Counted from the stretch's first letter, positions 7,530 through 16,169 are shown. The stretch is DNA of 64,000 bases from Nocardia arthritidis NBRC 100137 (GCF_001612765.1 NZ_BDBB01000030.1:44962-108961); one strand, 5' to 3'. Notes: generated from the sequence alone by a model not told the origin. Numbers and translations are program-made.

Positions 7530-8900
7530 GTGGCGGGGGAACAGCCATCACTGTCGATCGACGCCGCTGAGGTCAAAGCATTGAGCCGCTTGGCGTTCGA
7601 TGTCGCCACTCAATGCCGGGACGGGTACTCCGCGCTGGAGACCGACGTGCGAGACATGTTGGAGAGCTGGACGGGGAATAATTCAGGCGCTTTCACGATC
7701 GGGTGGGAGGAGTTCCACCAGGGGGCGGTGCAGGTCTGGGATGCGTTGTTCGAGCTGGCGGAGAAGCTCGGGGTCACCGCCGACACCGTCCGTGAGACCG
7801 ACCAGGCTTTCGCCAGCGGCAGCGCCCTGTATGACATCGGCTTCACCCATGCCCAAGCCGACGCCTCCGTGAAGGGCGCGCCGCAACCAGCCCGGCCCAC
7901 GGACGCCGGTATGCCCGTCTTCGGACCCTTTTCGGTCCCCGCCTCCGCGGGCGGCCCTGGCCAGGGCATCGTGGACCAAGGCATCAATATCATCAGCCAT
8001 ATCGGCATACCTGTCCCTGATGGCGACACCGGCAAACTCGCCAAGGCGGCCGACGCGTGGGACCGTCTCGGCACGATCTACCAGAACACCAATGCCCGCG
8101 ACAAGATCGCGATCGCGGCGAGCTTGTTCGACAGTGTCACCGCTGATGACGCGGGCTACATCCAAGACGACCTAAAATCCCTCGCGAGCTCGATCGATCA
8201 ACTGCTGACCGCCTGCACCCAGATCAGCCAGTCTTGCATCGCGTACAAGGACGCGCTGACGGAACTCCGCGACGAGATCAAGGGCTTCCTGAAGTCTCTA
8301 GCCCAGGACCTCGCCATCGACGCCGCGATCACCATCGGCCTTTCGCTGATCAGCTTCGGAGCCGGAGCGGTCACCGCCGCCAAGGCTCTGGACACGGTGC
8401 GGAGATGGGCGGGAAAGATCAAAGACGGCATCGTCGCTTGGCGCGCACGCAAGGCGTTACAGATCGCCGGTGTCCGCCAGGAGGCGAAGGACGCCGCTCT
8501 CAAGGCCCGAAAAGTGGTTACCGACCTACGCGATCGATTGCGCGGGAAGAGTGGCGACGTCAAAAGGCCTCCGGTGAAGTCGCTCAAGAACGATCTCGAC
8601 AACGCGCAGACATGGACTGGCGGAAATCTACCCACCCAGGGAGGGCCGCCGAACGGGTACCTGGTCAAACGCGATCCCCAAGGTAATATTACGAACTATT
8701 CGTACTATGATAGTGACGGGGTCGCGACGAAGCGGGTCGATTTGACAGGTGATTCGCATTATAACAAGGCGACGGGTCAAACCATTCCAACGCCTCATGT
8801 GGTGGAAATTCAAAAATATGTCAAACCGGAGACCGGCGAGATCTTCGCTCGCACCGATCGAAACAATGTCCGGGCCGCGCTACCTGAGGAGATTCCATAG
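7530..8900 (+). CDS. WXG100-type polymorphic toxin with C-terminal type-24-like toxin domain
   Basis: 456 aa, starting at a GTG after AGAGGGGGACAGAGG. Residues 1 to about 110 form an ESAT-6/WXG100-like helical hairpin with W47-T-G49. A Pro/Gly linker follows, then a long helical region (about 170-340) with a hydrophobic Gly/Ala patch (ITIGLSLISFGAGAV). The last 85 residues, from NGYLVKRDPQGNI through KRVDLTGDSHY and IPTPHVVE to the end, resemble the polymorphic toxin type 24 domain. N-terminal WXG100 domains direct export through type VII secretion; the C-terminal domain is the effector. The downstream gene overlaps the stop by 1 bp and is the likely immunity gene. Toxin activity is inferred from family and layout. 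Confidence 0.85.
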   Translation: MAGEQPSLSIDAAEVKALSRLAFDVATQCRDGYSALETDVRDMLESWTGNNSGAFTIGWEEFHQGAVQVWDALFELAEKLGVTADTVRETDQAFASGSALYDIGFTHAQADASVKGAPQPARPTDAGMPVFGPFSVPASAGGPGQGIVDQGINIISHIGIPVPDGDTGKLAKAADAWDRLGTIYQNTNARDKIAIAASLFDSVTADDAGYIQDDLKSLASSIDQLLTACTQISQSCIAYKDALTELRDEIKGFLKSLAQDLAIDAAITIGLSLISFGAGAVTAAKALDTVRRWAGKIKDGIVAWRARKALQIAGVRQEAKDAALKARKVVTDLRDRLRGKSGDVKRPPVKSLKNDLDNAQTWTGGNLPTQGGPPNGYLVKRDPQGNITNYSYYDSDGVATKRVDLTGDSHYNKATGQTIPTPHVVEIQKYVKPETGEIFARTDRNNVRAALPEEIP

Positions 8901-9313
8901 TGGACACCGGTGATGCCGATGCCGAGCTGTCGTCGATATTGGCGCGCTCCCGAAGTAGTGATAATTCTACAAGGATAGAAGCGATACCTGATCTCGGACG
9001 TAAAATCCAATCCAGCAGTGCGCGAGAACGACTGCAAGAGATAATGATCGATGACGAGATCGTAACCATGCGAGTCGACGCGGCTGAGCAACTCGTCCGC
9101 GCCGGCGGGGAAGACGGATTGCTGGCGGTTCTGACTGAACTGGGTCGGCGCCGAAGCGATCCTGACATCGACTACACCGCCTATATGCTGAGCGAGCTCG
9201 ACAACTTCGGGGAGTTTCCTGTCCTTCGCACCGCTCTGTCTATCGATCAGTCCAGATTGTCGCCTGACGCGAAGGTGGGTCTGAGTAACCTGCGTGAACT
9301 GATGAATAAATGA
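8900..9313 (+). CDS. Probable immunity protein, HEAT-like repeats
   Basis: 137 aa, with a GTG start that shares its G with the TAG stop of the toxin gene, so translation is coupled. The sequence is helical, with repeats of the HEAT/armadillo type: SRIEA-like turns, LQEIMIDDEIVTMRVDAAEQLVRAGG, and LLAVLTELGRRRSDPDIDY. No signal peptide is present, so it acts in the cytoplasm. A small acidic helical-repeat protein directly after a polymorphic toxin is the classic immunity arrangement; it should bind the C-terminal toxin domain of the preceding protein. Specific neutralisation is an inference. The base composition is lower in GC than its neighbours. Confidence 0.75.
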   Translation: MDTGDADAELSSILARSRSSDNSTRIEAIPDLGRKIQSSSARERLQEIMIDDEIVTMRVDAAEQLVRAGGEDGLLAVLTELGRRRSDPDIDYTAYMLSELDNFGEFPVLRTALSIDQSRLSPDAKVGLSNLRELMNK

Positions 9314-9884
9314 CAAGCCGGATTTTATGTCCGGTGTAGCGGAGTCGTCGCATGGGCGCGCTGACCGGTCCACGGTGAAGGGCAGCGGGTATCGGTGGTA
9401 AGGCTGGGGGTCGCAGTCGAGGCCGCGATCGAAAGCCATCTCCTTTGGGTCAGCGTTGCTGCGTAGGGGATCTGGTCGGTGACACGGTCCGGCCACCGCG
9501 CGAGCTGGTGAAGGTGCCTATCGGGGTTGTGGGCTTCTGCTTCGGTTACAGGTCGAGACGTCGCATCAGAGCGATGCCCGGTGAGGCGTCATTGCGGCGG
9601 GGGTATGGTCTTCACCATTTGGCAGTAACCCCTCGATCGCCGGTGGGGTGATCACCACGACCTCGACCTGGGACGGGTTCAACGCCACGGTGGACGCGGT
9701 GGCCACGTCGGGTGCGGCTGCTAATCCCACACATCGCGCGTGCTGCGTCGTCTTCCGACCCGCGCCGGCCGAAGCCGTGACCACGCCGCGTCACGAGCCC
9801 GCGTTCACCCGAAAATCGAACGCCACCCCCGTCGGCGGACCGCGGAGGTGGCGTCGTCGGTAAAGCAGCCGAATCAGCTACGAC
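9314..9884. other. Intergenic region, no gene recognised
   Basis: Several short frames are open on both strands, but none combines a ribosome binding site with protein-like composition. One rightward stretch around 9650-9730 (TTSTWDGFNATVDAV) reads somewhat like protein and may be a gene fragment. I could not assign it to a transposase or any other family. Confidence 0.35.
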
Positions 9885-10139
9885 TTAGCGCCTGTGCCCC
9901 TGTAGTTCCCATTTTTGAAAATAAGGGAGATAGTTGCAGCTCCATTCCCTGAATTCCCCGGAGAATTTACCTACATTGGCTCTGCCGAAGTTGTCGCATG
10001 CGCCCTTGGAATCGAATTGATGCGATCGTCCATCGACATAGATGGCAAGCCATGTCTCGATATCGGCGGATGCGGCGCCCGTAGCTCCGAAAGTCAAGCC
10101 CAGGGCGAGTGCTGCGCCACCGATCAGCTTTGAAATCAT
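9885..10139 (-). CDS. Small secreted protein with a cysteine pair
   Basis: 84 aa. A signal peptide (MISKLIGGAALALGLTFGATGAASA) precedes a mature part of about 59 residues with two Cys 20 apart, in GACDNFGRANVG and EWSCNYLPYF, able to form one disulfide. A GGGGAGG ribosome binding site lies just before the ATG. Function is unknown. Size, signal peptide, Cys spacing and the aromatic tail are like the protein at 42605-42856, so the two may be distant members of one family of small exported actinobacterial proteins. Confidence 0.7.
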   Translation of the reverse strand: MISKLIGGAALALGLTFGATGAASADIETWLAIYVDGRSHQFDSKGACDNFGRANVGKFSGEFREWSCNYLPYFQKWELQGHRR

Positions 10140-10478
10140 TTCCTCCCCTTACCTCTCACGGCCTAGCTGCCGCGATCTCAGAGTACATGATGTCGCCTCT
10201 GTCGCAACAGTATTGGATCTGCAACTTCCTTCGCGGTAATCGATGACGCACTACCTCGAGAAGGTGGTGAACGCGCTGAGACGCAACGGCCACCGGCGAA
10301 AAGTAGGTCGCCGATCAACGCTTGAAAGGAGCAGTGCTAGATCGCGCTATGAGTTGAATCACAATAGTTGATGGAACCACCTGCATTTCCAATGCGTCAA
10401 TAAGTGGTGTGGGGATCGAATGCATCGAATCAGACCCTGTCTACCCTTTCGGAGCCCGGATGAAGCCCCCTGGCGCGG
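10140..10478. other. Intergenic region, nothing recognised
   Basis: No open frame with a ribosome binding site and no clear inverted repeat was found. The part around 10320-10430 is richer in A and T than its surroundings, and may hold the promoter of the small secreted protein or border accessory DNA. Confidence 0.35.
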
Positions 10479-11132
10479 TCAGAAGTCCAACTCCGACCAC
10501 GGGATATGGATCGGGAACGGGAAGTCGATGGTGATGGCGTCGGAATTCTCGGGTGACCACTTGCCGATCAGGAGGTAGTTGGCCGGATAGAGCGGGTGTA
10601 CGCCGGGTGGGAGCTTGCCAGGGGTGGTTTCCAGGGCGTATGCGCGGACCAGCGCGACGGTGCTCTTCTCGCGTGCGAGCGTCACTTCCCAGTACCAGGG
10701 AACGCCTGCATCGGCGTAGCGCCTCTGCTCGTCGTAAGGATCGGTAGCGGCGCTCCACGGCGAATGGATTCGTCCTGCCAGGATCACGTCTTGGGCGCGG
10801 ATGTCCTGGTAGGGGGCATCGAGGCGGCGGTAGACGAGGACATCGGGGATGGCGAAGTCCGACTTGCCGGTGGTGCCGAAGAAGACGTTGGTTTCGAAAT
10901 CCACGCGCCACCAGCTTTGCGGCTGCTCGGCCATGCCATCGCGGGCGCAGCGCTTGAGTGCGCTGGTCAGCGCGAAGGTGAATGCTTGATGTTCGGCAGA
11001 TTCCCGCTGTCGCCAGACGACGCGCCCGTTCCGCAGCTCGATCTGTGCGGCGATCTCCTCGGGTAGCTGCTCGAGCTCCTCCCAGGTCATGAACTCCGGA
11101 AGATCGGGTCGTTCGACGCCTGGGCTCGACAT
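10479..11132 (-). CDS. Uma2 family (DUF820) endonuclease-like protein
   Basis: 217 aa from the ATG at 11132; a longer reading begins at 11174 without better support. The protein has the Uma2 order: a TWEELEQLPEE lead-in, the strand IELRNGRVVW, the helix SAEHQAFTFAL, the core FGTTGKSDFAIPDVLVYR containing the acidic residue of the PD-(D/E)xK-like site, and DEQRRYADAGVPWYWEVTLA. Uma2 proteins have a restriction-endonuclease fold, are often multicopy in genomes and lack a settled biological role. It is the last accessory gene before the ribosomal operon and is divergent from rpsH. Confidence 0.85.
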   Translation of the reverse strand: MSSPGVERPDLPEFMTWEELEQLPEEIAAQIELRNGRVVWRQRESAEHQAFTFALTSALKRCARDGMAEQPQSWWRVDFETNVFFGTTGKSDFAIPDVLVYRRLDAPYQDIRAQDVILAGRIHSPWSAATDPYDEQRRYADAGVPWYWEVTLAREKSTVALVRAYALETTPGKLPPGVHPLYPANYLLIGKWSPENSDAITIDFPFPIHIPWSELDF

Positions 11133-11210
11133 AGCCTCATGGTAGACCGGCGACAGCTCATTTCCGCTGGTCACAAACCGGATGAAACGCCGTGCTCACA
11201 GACCCGGATT

Positions 11211-11238
11211 TTGCCCCGGTGAACCCCTTGCCTACACT
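11211..11238 (+). promoter_or_regulatory. Candidate promoter of the rpsH operon
   Basis: TTGCCC at 11211-11216 and TACACT at 11233-11238, spacer 16. It resembles the candidate infA promoter at 27605-27633 (TTTTGCCC ...). Transcription would give a leader of about 170 nt before rpsH. A promoter is required here because no ribosomal gene lies directly upstream. Confidence 0.55.
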
Positions 11239-11415
11239 AGAGCGGTTGCCTGGGCACCTCCATGTCCGCATGCGTGCGCTCGGGCGATCGAACCTCCTCC
11301 GGTCGGCAAGTGTCGGCCGGACCATCCGAATTGTCGTAGGCCCACCGCTGGGCATGCCGATGTGCATGTCAGCGCTGTATGGGAACCGCGGCGAGAAAGG
11401 TGTCTAGGTCGAACC

Positions 11416-11814
11416 ATGACCATGACTGATCCGATCGCAGACTTCCTGACACGTCTGCGCAACGCCAACTCGGCGTACCACGATCAGGTGAAGGCTCCGC
11501 ACTCGAAGCTCAAGGCGAACATCGCCGAGATCCTCAAGCGCGAGGGCTACATCGCCGATTACCGGACCGAGGACGCACAGGTGGGCAAGACGCTCATCGT
11601 CGACCTCAAGTACGGCCCGAGCCGTGAGCGCAGCCTCGCAGGCGTGCGCCGTGTCTCCAAGCCCGGTCTGCGCGTGTACGCGAAATCCACCAACCTGCCC
11701 AAGGTGCTCGGCGGCCTCGGCGTGGCGATCATCTCCACGTCTTCCGGCCTGCTGACCGACAAGCAGGCGGCCAAGCAGGGCGTGGGCGGCGAAGTCCTCG
11801 CCTACGTCTGGTAA
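11416..11814 (+). CDS. rpsH: 30S ribosomal protein S8
   Basis: 132 aa, the usual length. It begins MTMTDPIADFLTRLRNAN and ends with the conserved STSSGLLTDKQA ... GGEVLAYVW. S8 binds the central domain of 16S rRNA and is needed for early 30S assembly; in E. coli it also represses the spc operon. It is the first gene of the ribosomal run in this window, since rplE and rpsN do not precede it. rplF follows after 14 nt. Confidence 0.97.
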   Translation: MTMTDPIADFLTRLRNANSAYHDQVKAPHSKLKANIAEILKREGYIADYRTEDAQVGKTLIVDLKYGPSRERSLAGVRRVSKPGLRVYAKSTNLPKVLGGLGVAIISTSSGLLTDKQAAKQGVGGEVLAYVW

Positions 11815-11828
11815 GGGAGGTCAGGACA

Positions 11829-12368
11829 ATGTCGCGTATTGGTAAGAAGCCCATCGCAATCCCGGCCGGTGTCGATGTCGCCATCGACGGCCAAGACATC
11901 TCGGTGAAGGGGCCCAAGGGCACCCTGTCGCTCACCGTCGCCGAGCCGATCACCGTCGCCAAGGGCGAGGACGGCCAGCTCGAGGTCGCCCGTCCGGACG
12001 ACGAGCGCCGCAGCCGCGCACTGCACGGCCTGACCCGCACCCTCGTGTCGAACATGGTTGTCGGCGTGACCCAGGGCTACGAGAAGAAGATGGAAATCTT
12101 CGGCGTCGGTTACCGCGTCGCGCTGAAGGGCCAGAACCTCGAGTTCGCCCTCGGCTACAGCCACCCGGTGCCGATCGAGGCGCCCGAGGGGATCACGTTC
12201 GCGGTGGAGTCGCCCACCAAGTTCTCCGTGTCCGGAATCGACAAGCAGAAGGTCGGCCAGATTTCGGCGGTCATCCACGGCCTGCGCAAGCCCGACCCGT
12301 ACAAGGGCAAGGGCATCCGCTACGCCGGCGAGGTCGTTCGCCGCAAGGTCGGAAAGACGGGTAAGTGA
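11829..12368 (+). CDS. rplF: 50S ribosomal protein L6
   Basis: 179 aa. It starts MSRIGKKPIAIPAGV and has the C-terminal signature DPYKGKGIRYAGEVVRRKVGKTGK, which contacts 23S rRNA near the factor-binding centre. A GGGAGG ribosome binding site is 9 nt before the ATG. The stop is 2 nt before the rplR start, so the genes are tightly coupled. Confidence 0.97.
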   Translation: MSRIGKKPIAIPAGVDVAIDGQDISVKGPKGTLSLTVAEPITVAKGEDGQLEVARPDDERRSRALHGLTRTLVSNMVVGVTQGYEKKMEIFGVGYRVALKGQNLEFALGYSHPVPIEAPEGITFAVESPTKFSVSGIDKQKVGQISAVIHGLRKPDPYKGKGIRYAGEVVRRKVGKTGK

Positions 12369-12370
12369 TC

Positions 12371-12778
12371 ATGGCGCAAACCGAAAACCAGAAGGCCAAG
12401 CGCATCCCCCTGGGCAAGGACGTGTCGACCCAGCGCCGTCTGTCGAAGACGCGCCGTCACTTCCGTCTGCGCAAGAAGGTGGAAGGAACCACCGAGCGTC
12501 CGCGCCTGGTGGTCAACCGCTCCTCGCGGCACCTGCACGCGCAGCTGGTGGACGACTCGGCGGGCAAGACCATCGCCGCCGCCTCGACCATCGAGGCCGA
12601 CGTGCGGGCGCTGGACGGCGACAAGTCGGCCAAGAGCAAGAAGGTCGGCGCCCTGCTGGCCGAGCGGGCCAAGGCCGCCGGTGTCGAGGCCGTCGTGTTC
12701 GACCGTGGTGGGCACGACTACCACGGCCGGATCGCCGCACTGGCCGATGCCGCTCGCGAAGGTGGGTTGAAATTCTGA
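12371..12778 (+). CDS. rplR: 50S ribosomal protein L18
   Basis: 135 aa from the ATG at 12371 (MAQTENQKAKRIPLGKD). Family features include RLSKTRRHFRLRKKV, RPRLVVNRSSRHLHAQLVDD and the C-terminal FDRGGHDYHGRIAALADAAREGGLKF. L18 binds 5S rRNA in the central protuberance. The N-terminal tail is slightly longer than in E. coli, as usual in Actinobacteria. rpsE follows after 70 nt. Confidence 0.97.
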   Translation: MAQTENQKAKRIPLGKDVSTQRRLSKTRRHFRLRKKVEGTTERPRLVVNRSSRHLHAQLVDDSAGKTIAAASTIEADVRALDGDKSAKSKKVGALLAERAKAAGVEAVVFDRGGHDYHGRIAALADAAREGGLKF

Positions 12779-12848
12779 TGCGTAGCCTGCGAAGCATCCA
12801 GGAAACACAGCTGAGCGTTCAGCTGATCATGAACGGAAGGAACGTCTG

Positions 12849-13508
12849 ATGCCGGGACGTCAGAGGCGTGACGGCGGAAGCGGACCCGCCGGACAGAATG
12901 GCAGCGCCCCCGAGGGCGGCCGCGGCGACCGCCGCGGTGGTGGCGACCGTCGGGGCGGCGGCGACCGTCGCGACAACGCCGCCGAGAAGAACCAGCTCGA
13001 GCGGGTCGTCGCGATCAACCGCGTCTCCAAGGTCGTGAAGGGTGGTCGTCGCTTCAGCTTCACCGCCCTCGTGATCGTGGGTGATGGCAACGGTCTGGTC
13101 GGCGTCGGCTACGGCAAGGCCAAGGAAGTTCCCGCGGCCATCCAGAAGGGTGTCGAAGAGGCTCGCAAGAACTTCTTCCGCGTCCCGATGATCGGCTCCA
13201 CCATCACGCACCCGGTTCAGGGTGAGGCCGCGGCCGGTGTGGTCATGCTGCGCCCGGCCTCGCCGGGTACCGGTGTGATCGCCGGTGGCGCGGCTCGTGC
13301 CGTGCTGGAATGCGCCGGTATCCACGACATTCTGGCGAAGTCGCTCGGTAGCGACAACGCCATCAACGTCGTGCACGCGACTGTCACTGCCCTCAAGCAG
13401 TTGCAGCGTCCGGAAGAGGTCGCGGCCCGTCGTGGCCTGCCGCTCGAGGACGTCGCCCCTGCCGGCATGTTGCGTGCGCGCGCTCAGGCTGCCGGAGGTG
13501 TCAAGTAA
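12849..13508 (+). CDS. rpsE: 30S ribosomal protein S5
   Basis: 219 aa, longer than the E. coli protein because of a 55-residue Gly/Arg-rich N-terminal extension with GDRRGG units in tandem. The conserved part starts at LERVVAINRVSKVVKGGRRF and includes GVGYGKAKEVPAAIQKG and LRPASPGTGVIAGG. S5 takes part in decoding fidelity and mRNA entry. The disordered cationic extension is an actinobacterial trait. The stop overlaps the rpmD start (TAATG). Confidence 0.96.
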   Translation: MPGRQRRDGGSGPAGQNGSAPEGGRGDRRGGGDRRGGGDRRDNAAEKNQLERVVAINRVSKVVKGGRRFSFTALVIVGDGNGLVGVGYGKAKEVPAAIQKGVEEARKNFFRVPMIGSTITHPVQGEAAAGVVMLRPASPGTGVIAGGAARAVLECAGIHDILAKSLGSDNAINVVHATVTALKQLQRPEEVAARRGLPLEDVAPAGMLRARAQAAGGVK

Positions 13509-13687
13509 TGGCAGATCTCAAGGTGACCCAGATCAAGAGTTCGATCGGCGCCAAGCAGAATCAGCGGGACAGCCTTCGGACCCTCGGCCTGCGCGGTATC
13601 CGCAAGACCGTGGTCCGCGAGGACAATGCCCAGAACCGCGGGCTGATCAACGTCGTGCGCCACCTCGTGACCGTTGAGGAGGTCTGA
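13508..13687 (+). CDS. rpmD: 50S ribosomal protein L30
   Basis: 59 aa, starting MADLKVTQIKSSIGAKQNQR and containing LRTLGLRGIRKTVVRED, the L30 signature. The ATG overlaps the rpsE stop by 1 bp and the stop is 1 nt before the rplO start, so it is translated in a coupled run. L30 sits near helix 38 of 23S rRNA. Confidence 0.95.
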   Translation: MADLKVTQIKSSIGAKQNQRDSLRTLGLRGIRKTVVREDNAQNRGLINVVRHLVTVEEV

Positions 13688-13688
13688 C

Positions 13689-14132
13689 ATGACCATCAAA
13701 TTGCACCACCTGCGTCCGGCTCCCGGCGCCAAGACCGAGAAGATCCGCGTGGGTCGCGGTGAGGGCTCCAAGGGCAAGACCGCGGGCCGTGGTACCAAGG
13801 GAACCAAGGCGCGCAAGAACGTCCCGGCCGCCTTCGAGGGCGGGCAGATGCCGCTGCACATGCGGCTGCCCAAGCTGAAGGGCTTCACGAACCCGTTCCG
13901 CACGGAATACCAGGTCGTGAACGTCGGCGCCATCGCGAAGCTGTTCCCCGAGGGCGGCGAGGTCGGCAAGGCCGAGCTCGTGGCGGCCGGCGCGGTTCGC
14001 AAGAACCAGCTGGTCAAGGTCCTCGGCGATGGTGAGATCGGCGTCGCGGTCCAGGTGACCGTGGACAAGGTCACCGGCTCGGCGAAAGAGAAGATCACCG
14101 CCGCCGGTGGCACCGTCACCGAGCTGGGCTGA
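13689..14132 (+). CDS. rplO: 50S ribosomal protein L15
   Basis: 147 aa, starting MTIKLHHLRPAPGAKT. It has the glycine- and lysine-rich N-terminal arm (GRGEGSKGKTAGRGTKGTKAR) that threads into the 50S subunit, and the globular C-terminal part (VVNVGAIAKLF ... VTGSAKEKITAAGGT). L15 is a late-assembly protein. It is the last gene before the hairpin at 14152-14184 that separates it from secY. Confidence 0.96.
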   Translation: MTIKLHHLRPAPGAKTEKIRVGRGEGSKGKTAGRGTKGTKARKNVPAAFEGGQMPLHMRLPKLKGFTNPFRTEYQVVNVGAIAKLFPEGGEVGKAELVAAGAVRKNQLVKVLGDGEIGVAVQVTVDKVTGSAKEKITAAGGTVTELG

Positions 14133-14151
14133 CGGTACTCTGCATGACAGC

Positions 14152-14184
14152 GGCACCGGACGAGTGAACGGCTCGTCCGGTGCC
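14152..14184 (+). terminator. Perfect 13-bp hairpin between rplO and secY
   Basis: GGCACCGGACGAG at 14152-14164 pairs with CTCGTCCGGTGCC at 14172-14184 around a 7-nt loop. ACTGTTAGAGTT follows rather than a strict T run. It may end a part of rplO transcripts, or act as a partial terminator before the secY group. Confidence 0.7.
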
Positions 14185-14304
14185 ACTGTTAGAGTTCAAT
14201 TGTTGTCTGCCAAGCCTCGTCGTGGTTTTCGGCGTCCCTTCTGTGTCGAGCAGGGACATCGCTGAACATCCATGTCATGACCATGTCGTTCGCCAGGAGG
14301 ATCA

Positions 14305-15627
14305 GTGCTTTCCGCCTTCGTATCGGCCTTCCGGACTCCGGACTTACGGCGGAAGATTCTCTTCACGCTGGGGTTGATCGCGTTGTACCGGCTGGGTGCC
14401 TCGCTGCCGTCCCCCGGCGTCGACTACAAGGCTGTCCAGGAGTGTATCGACCTGGTCTCCGGTGGTGAATCGGGCGGCATCTACCAGCTGATCAACCTGT
14501 TCTCCGGTGGTGCGCTGCTGCAGCTGTCGGTCTTCGCGATCGGCATCATGCCCTACATCACCGCGAGCATCATCATCCAGCTGCTCACCGTCGTCATCCC
14601 GCGGTTCGAGGAACTGCGCAAGGAAGGCCAAGCAGGCCAGACGAAGATGACGCAGTACACCCGATATCTGTCGATCGCCTTGGCGATCCTGCAGGCCACC
14701 GGTCTGGTCGCACTGGCGGCCCGCCGCCAGCTGCTGCAGGGCTGCGAGAAGGACATCCTGGCCGACACCAGCATCTTCGGCATGATCATCATCGTGCTCG
14801 TGATGACTGCGGGCGCGGGTCTGGTGATGTGGTTCGGCGAGCAGATCACCGAGCGCGGCATCGGCAACGGCATGTCCCTGCTGATCTTCGCCGGTATCGC
14901 CGCCCGCATCCCGAGCGAGGGCAAGGCGATCCTGGACAGCCGGGGCGGCCTGGTGTTCGGCCTGGTGTGCGTCGCCGCGCTGGCGATCATCGCCGCGGTG
15001 ATCTTCGTCGAGCAGGGCCAGCGCCGCATCCCGGTGCAGTACGCCAAGCGTGTGGTCGGCCGCAAGATGTACGGCGGCTCCTCGACCTACCTGCCGCTGA
15101 AGGTGAACCAGGCGGGTGTCATCCCGGTCATCTTCGCCTCGTCGCTGCTGTATCTGCCGAACCTGGTTGCGCAGCTGACGGGCGCGCAGAACAACCAGAA
15201 CCCGAGCTGGTGGCAGGAGATCATCCAGAAATACCTGGTGAACCCGGGCAACCCGGTGTACATCGCGATCTACTTCAGTCTGATCGTGTTCTTCACCTAC
15301 TTCTACGTCGCGATCACCTTCAACCCGGAGGAGCGCGCCGACGAGATGAAGAAGTTCGGCGGCTTCATCCCGGGCTACCGGCCCGGCAAGCCGACCGCCG
15401 ACTACCTCAACTTCGTCCTGAGCCGTATCACCCTCCCCGGCTCGATCTATCTCGGTCTGGTCGCTGTGCTGCCGAACCTGTTCCTCGACATCGGCGCCTC
15501 CGGTGGTACCCAGAACCTCCCGTTCGGCGGTACCGCGGTGCTGATCATGGTGAGCGTCGGTTTGGACACCGTGAAGCAGATCGAGAGCCAGCTGATGAAT
15601 CGAAATTACGAAGGGTTCCTCAAGTGA
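14305..15627 (+). CDS. secY: Protein translocase subunit SecY
   Basis: 440 aa, GTG start 4 nt after AGGAGG. Ten transmembrane segments are evident, with the signatures GGALLQLSVFAIGIMPYITASIII, the LMWFGEQITERGIGNGMSLLIF-like loop and GGSSTYLPLKVNQAGVIPVIFA. SecY forms the channel of the Sec translocon in the cytoplasmic membrane, with SecE and SecG, and works with SecA and ribosomes. The stop overlaps the adk start (GTGA), so the two are translationally coupled. Confidence 0.97.
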   Translation: MLSAFVSAFRTPDLRRKILFTLGLIALYRLGASLPSPGVDYKAVQECIDLVSGGESGGIYQLINLFSGGALLQLSVFAIGIMPYITASIIIQLLTVVIPRFEELRKEGQAGQTKMTQYTRYLSIALAILQATGLVALAARRQLLQGCEKDILADTSIFGMIIIVLVMTAGAGLVMWFGEQITERGIGNGMSLLIFAGIAARIPSEGKAILDSRGGLVFGLVCVAALAIIAAVIFVEQGQRRIPVQYAKRVVGRKMYGGSSTYLPLKVNQAGVIPVIFASSLLYLPNLVAQLTGAQNNQNPSWWQEIIQKYLVNPGNPVYIAIYFSLIVFFTYFYVAITFNPEERADEMKKFGGFIPGYRPGKPTADYLNFVLSRITLPGSIYLGLVAVLPNLFLDIGASGGTQNLPFGGTAVLIMVSVGLDTVKQIESQLMNRNYEGFLK

Positions 15628-16169
15628 GAGTTGTACTGCTCGGTCCGCCGGGCGCCGGTAAAGGCACCCAGGCTGTCCTGCTGTCGGAGAAGCTGGGCGT
15701 TCCGCACATCTCCACCGGGGACCTGTTCCGCGCGAATATCAGCCAGCAGACCCCGCTGGGCCGCGAGGCGCAGAAGTACATGGACGCGGGCGACCTGGTG
15801 CCCAGCGACGTGACCAACCGCATGGTCGAGGCGCGGGTCAACGAGCCCGACGCCGCCAACGGGTTCGTACTCGACGGATACCCGCGCACGGTGGACCAGG
15901 CCGACGCGCTGGAGAAGATCCTCGAGGACATGAGCACCAAGCTCGACGCGGTGCTGCGCTTCGTCGTGCCGGAGGACACCGTGGTCGAGCGGATGCTCGC
16001 CCGTGGCCGCACCGATGACAACGAGGGTGTGATCCGCAACCGCCTGCGGGTGTACCGCGAAGAGACCGAACCGCTGCTGGAGCACTACGACGGACTGGTC
16101 GTCTCGGTGGACGGCGTCGGCGAGGTCGATGACGTCAACGCGCGGGCACTGCGCGCGCTGGGCCACTGA
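15624..16169 (+). CDS. adk: Adenylate kinase
   Basis: 181 aa from a GTG overlapping the secY stop by 4 bp. The P-loop is LLGPPGAGKGTQ near the N-terminus; ISTGDLFR and VLDGYPRT are the AMP-binding and family motifs. The lid is short, without a zinc-binding insert, as in other Actinobacteria. The enzyme interconverts ATP + AMP and 2 ADP in the cytoplasm. map follows after 29 nt. Confidence 0.97.
   Translation: MRVVLLGPPGAGKGTQAVLLSEKLGVPHISTGDLFRANISQQTPLGREAQKYMDAGDLVPSDVTNRMVEARVNEPDAANGFVLDGYPRTVDQADALEKILEDMSTKLDAVLRFVVPEDTVVERMLARGRTDDNEGVIRNRLRVYREETEPLLEHYDGLVVSVDGVGEVDDVNARALRALGH

Noticed and set aside
9445..9863. Possible transposase remnant after the immunity gene
   Set aside because: Short protein-like pieces only; no DDE or DEDD motif, no inverted repeats and no target duplication could be seen.
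14829..15623. Long frame inside secY, open into adk
   Set aside because: It is the adk frame extended upstream through secY; true adk begins at the GTG at 15624 with its P-loop directly after.
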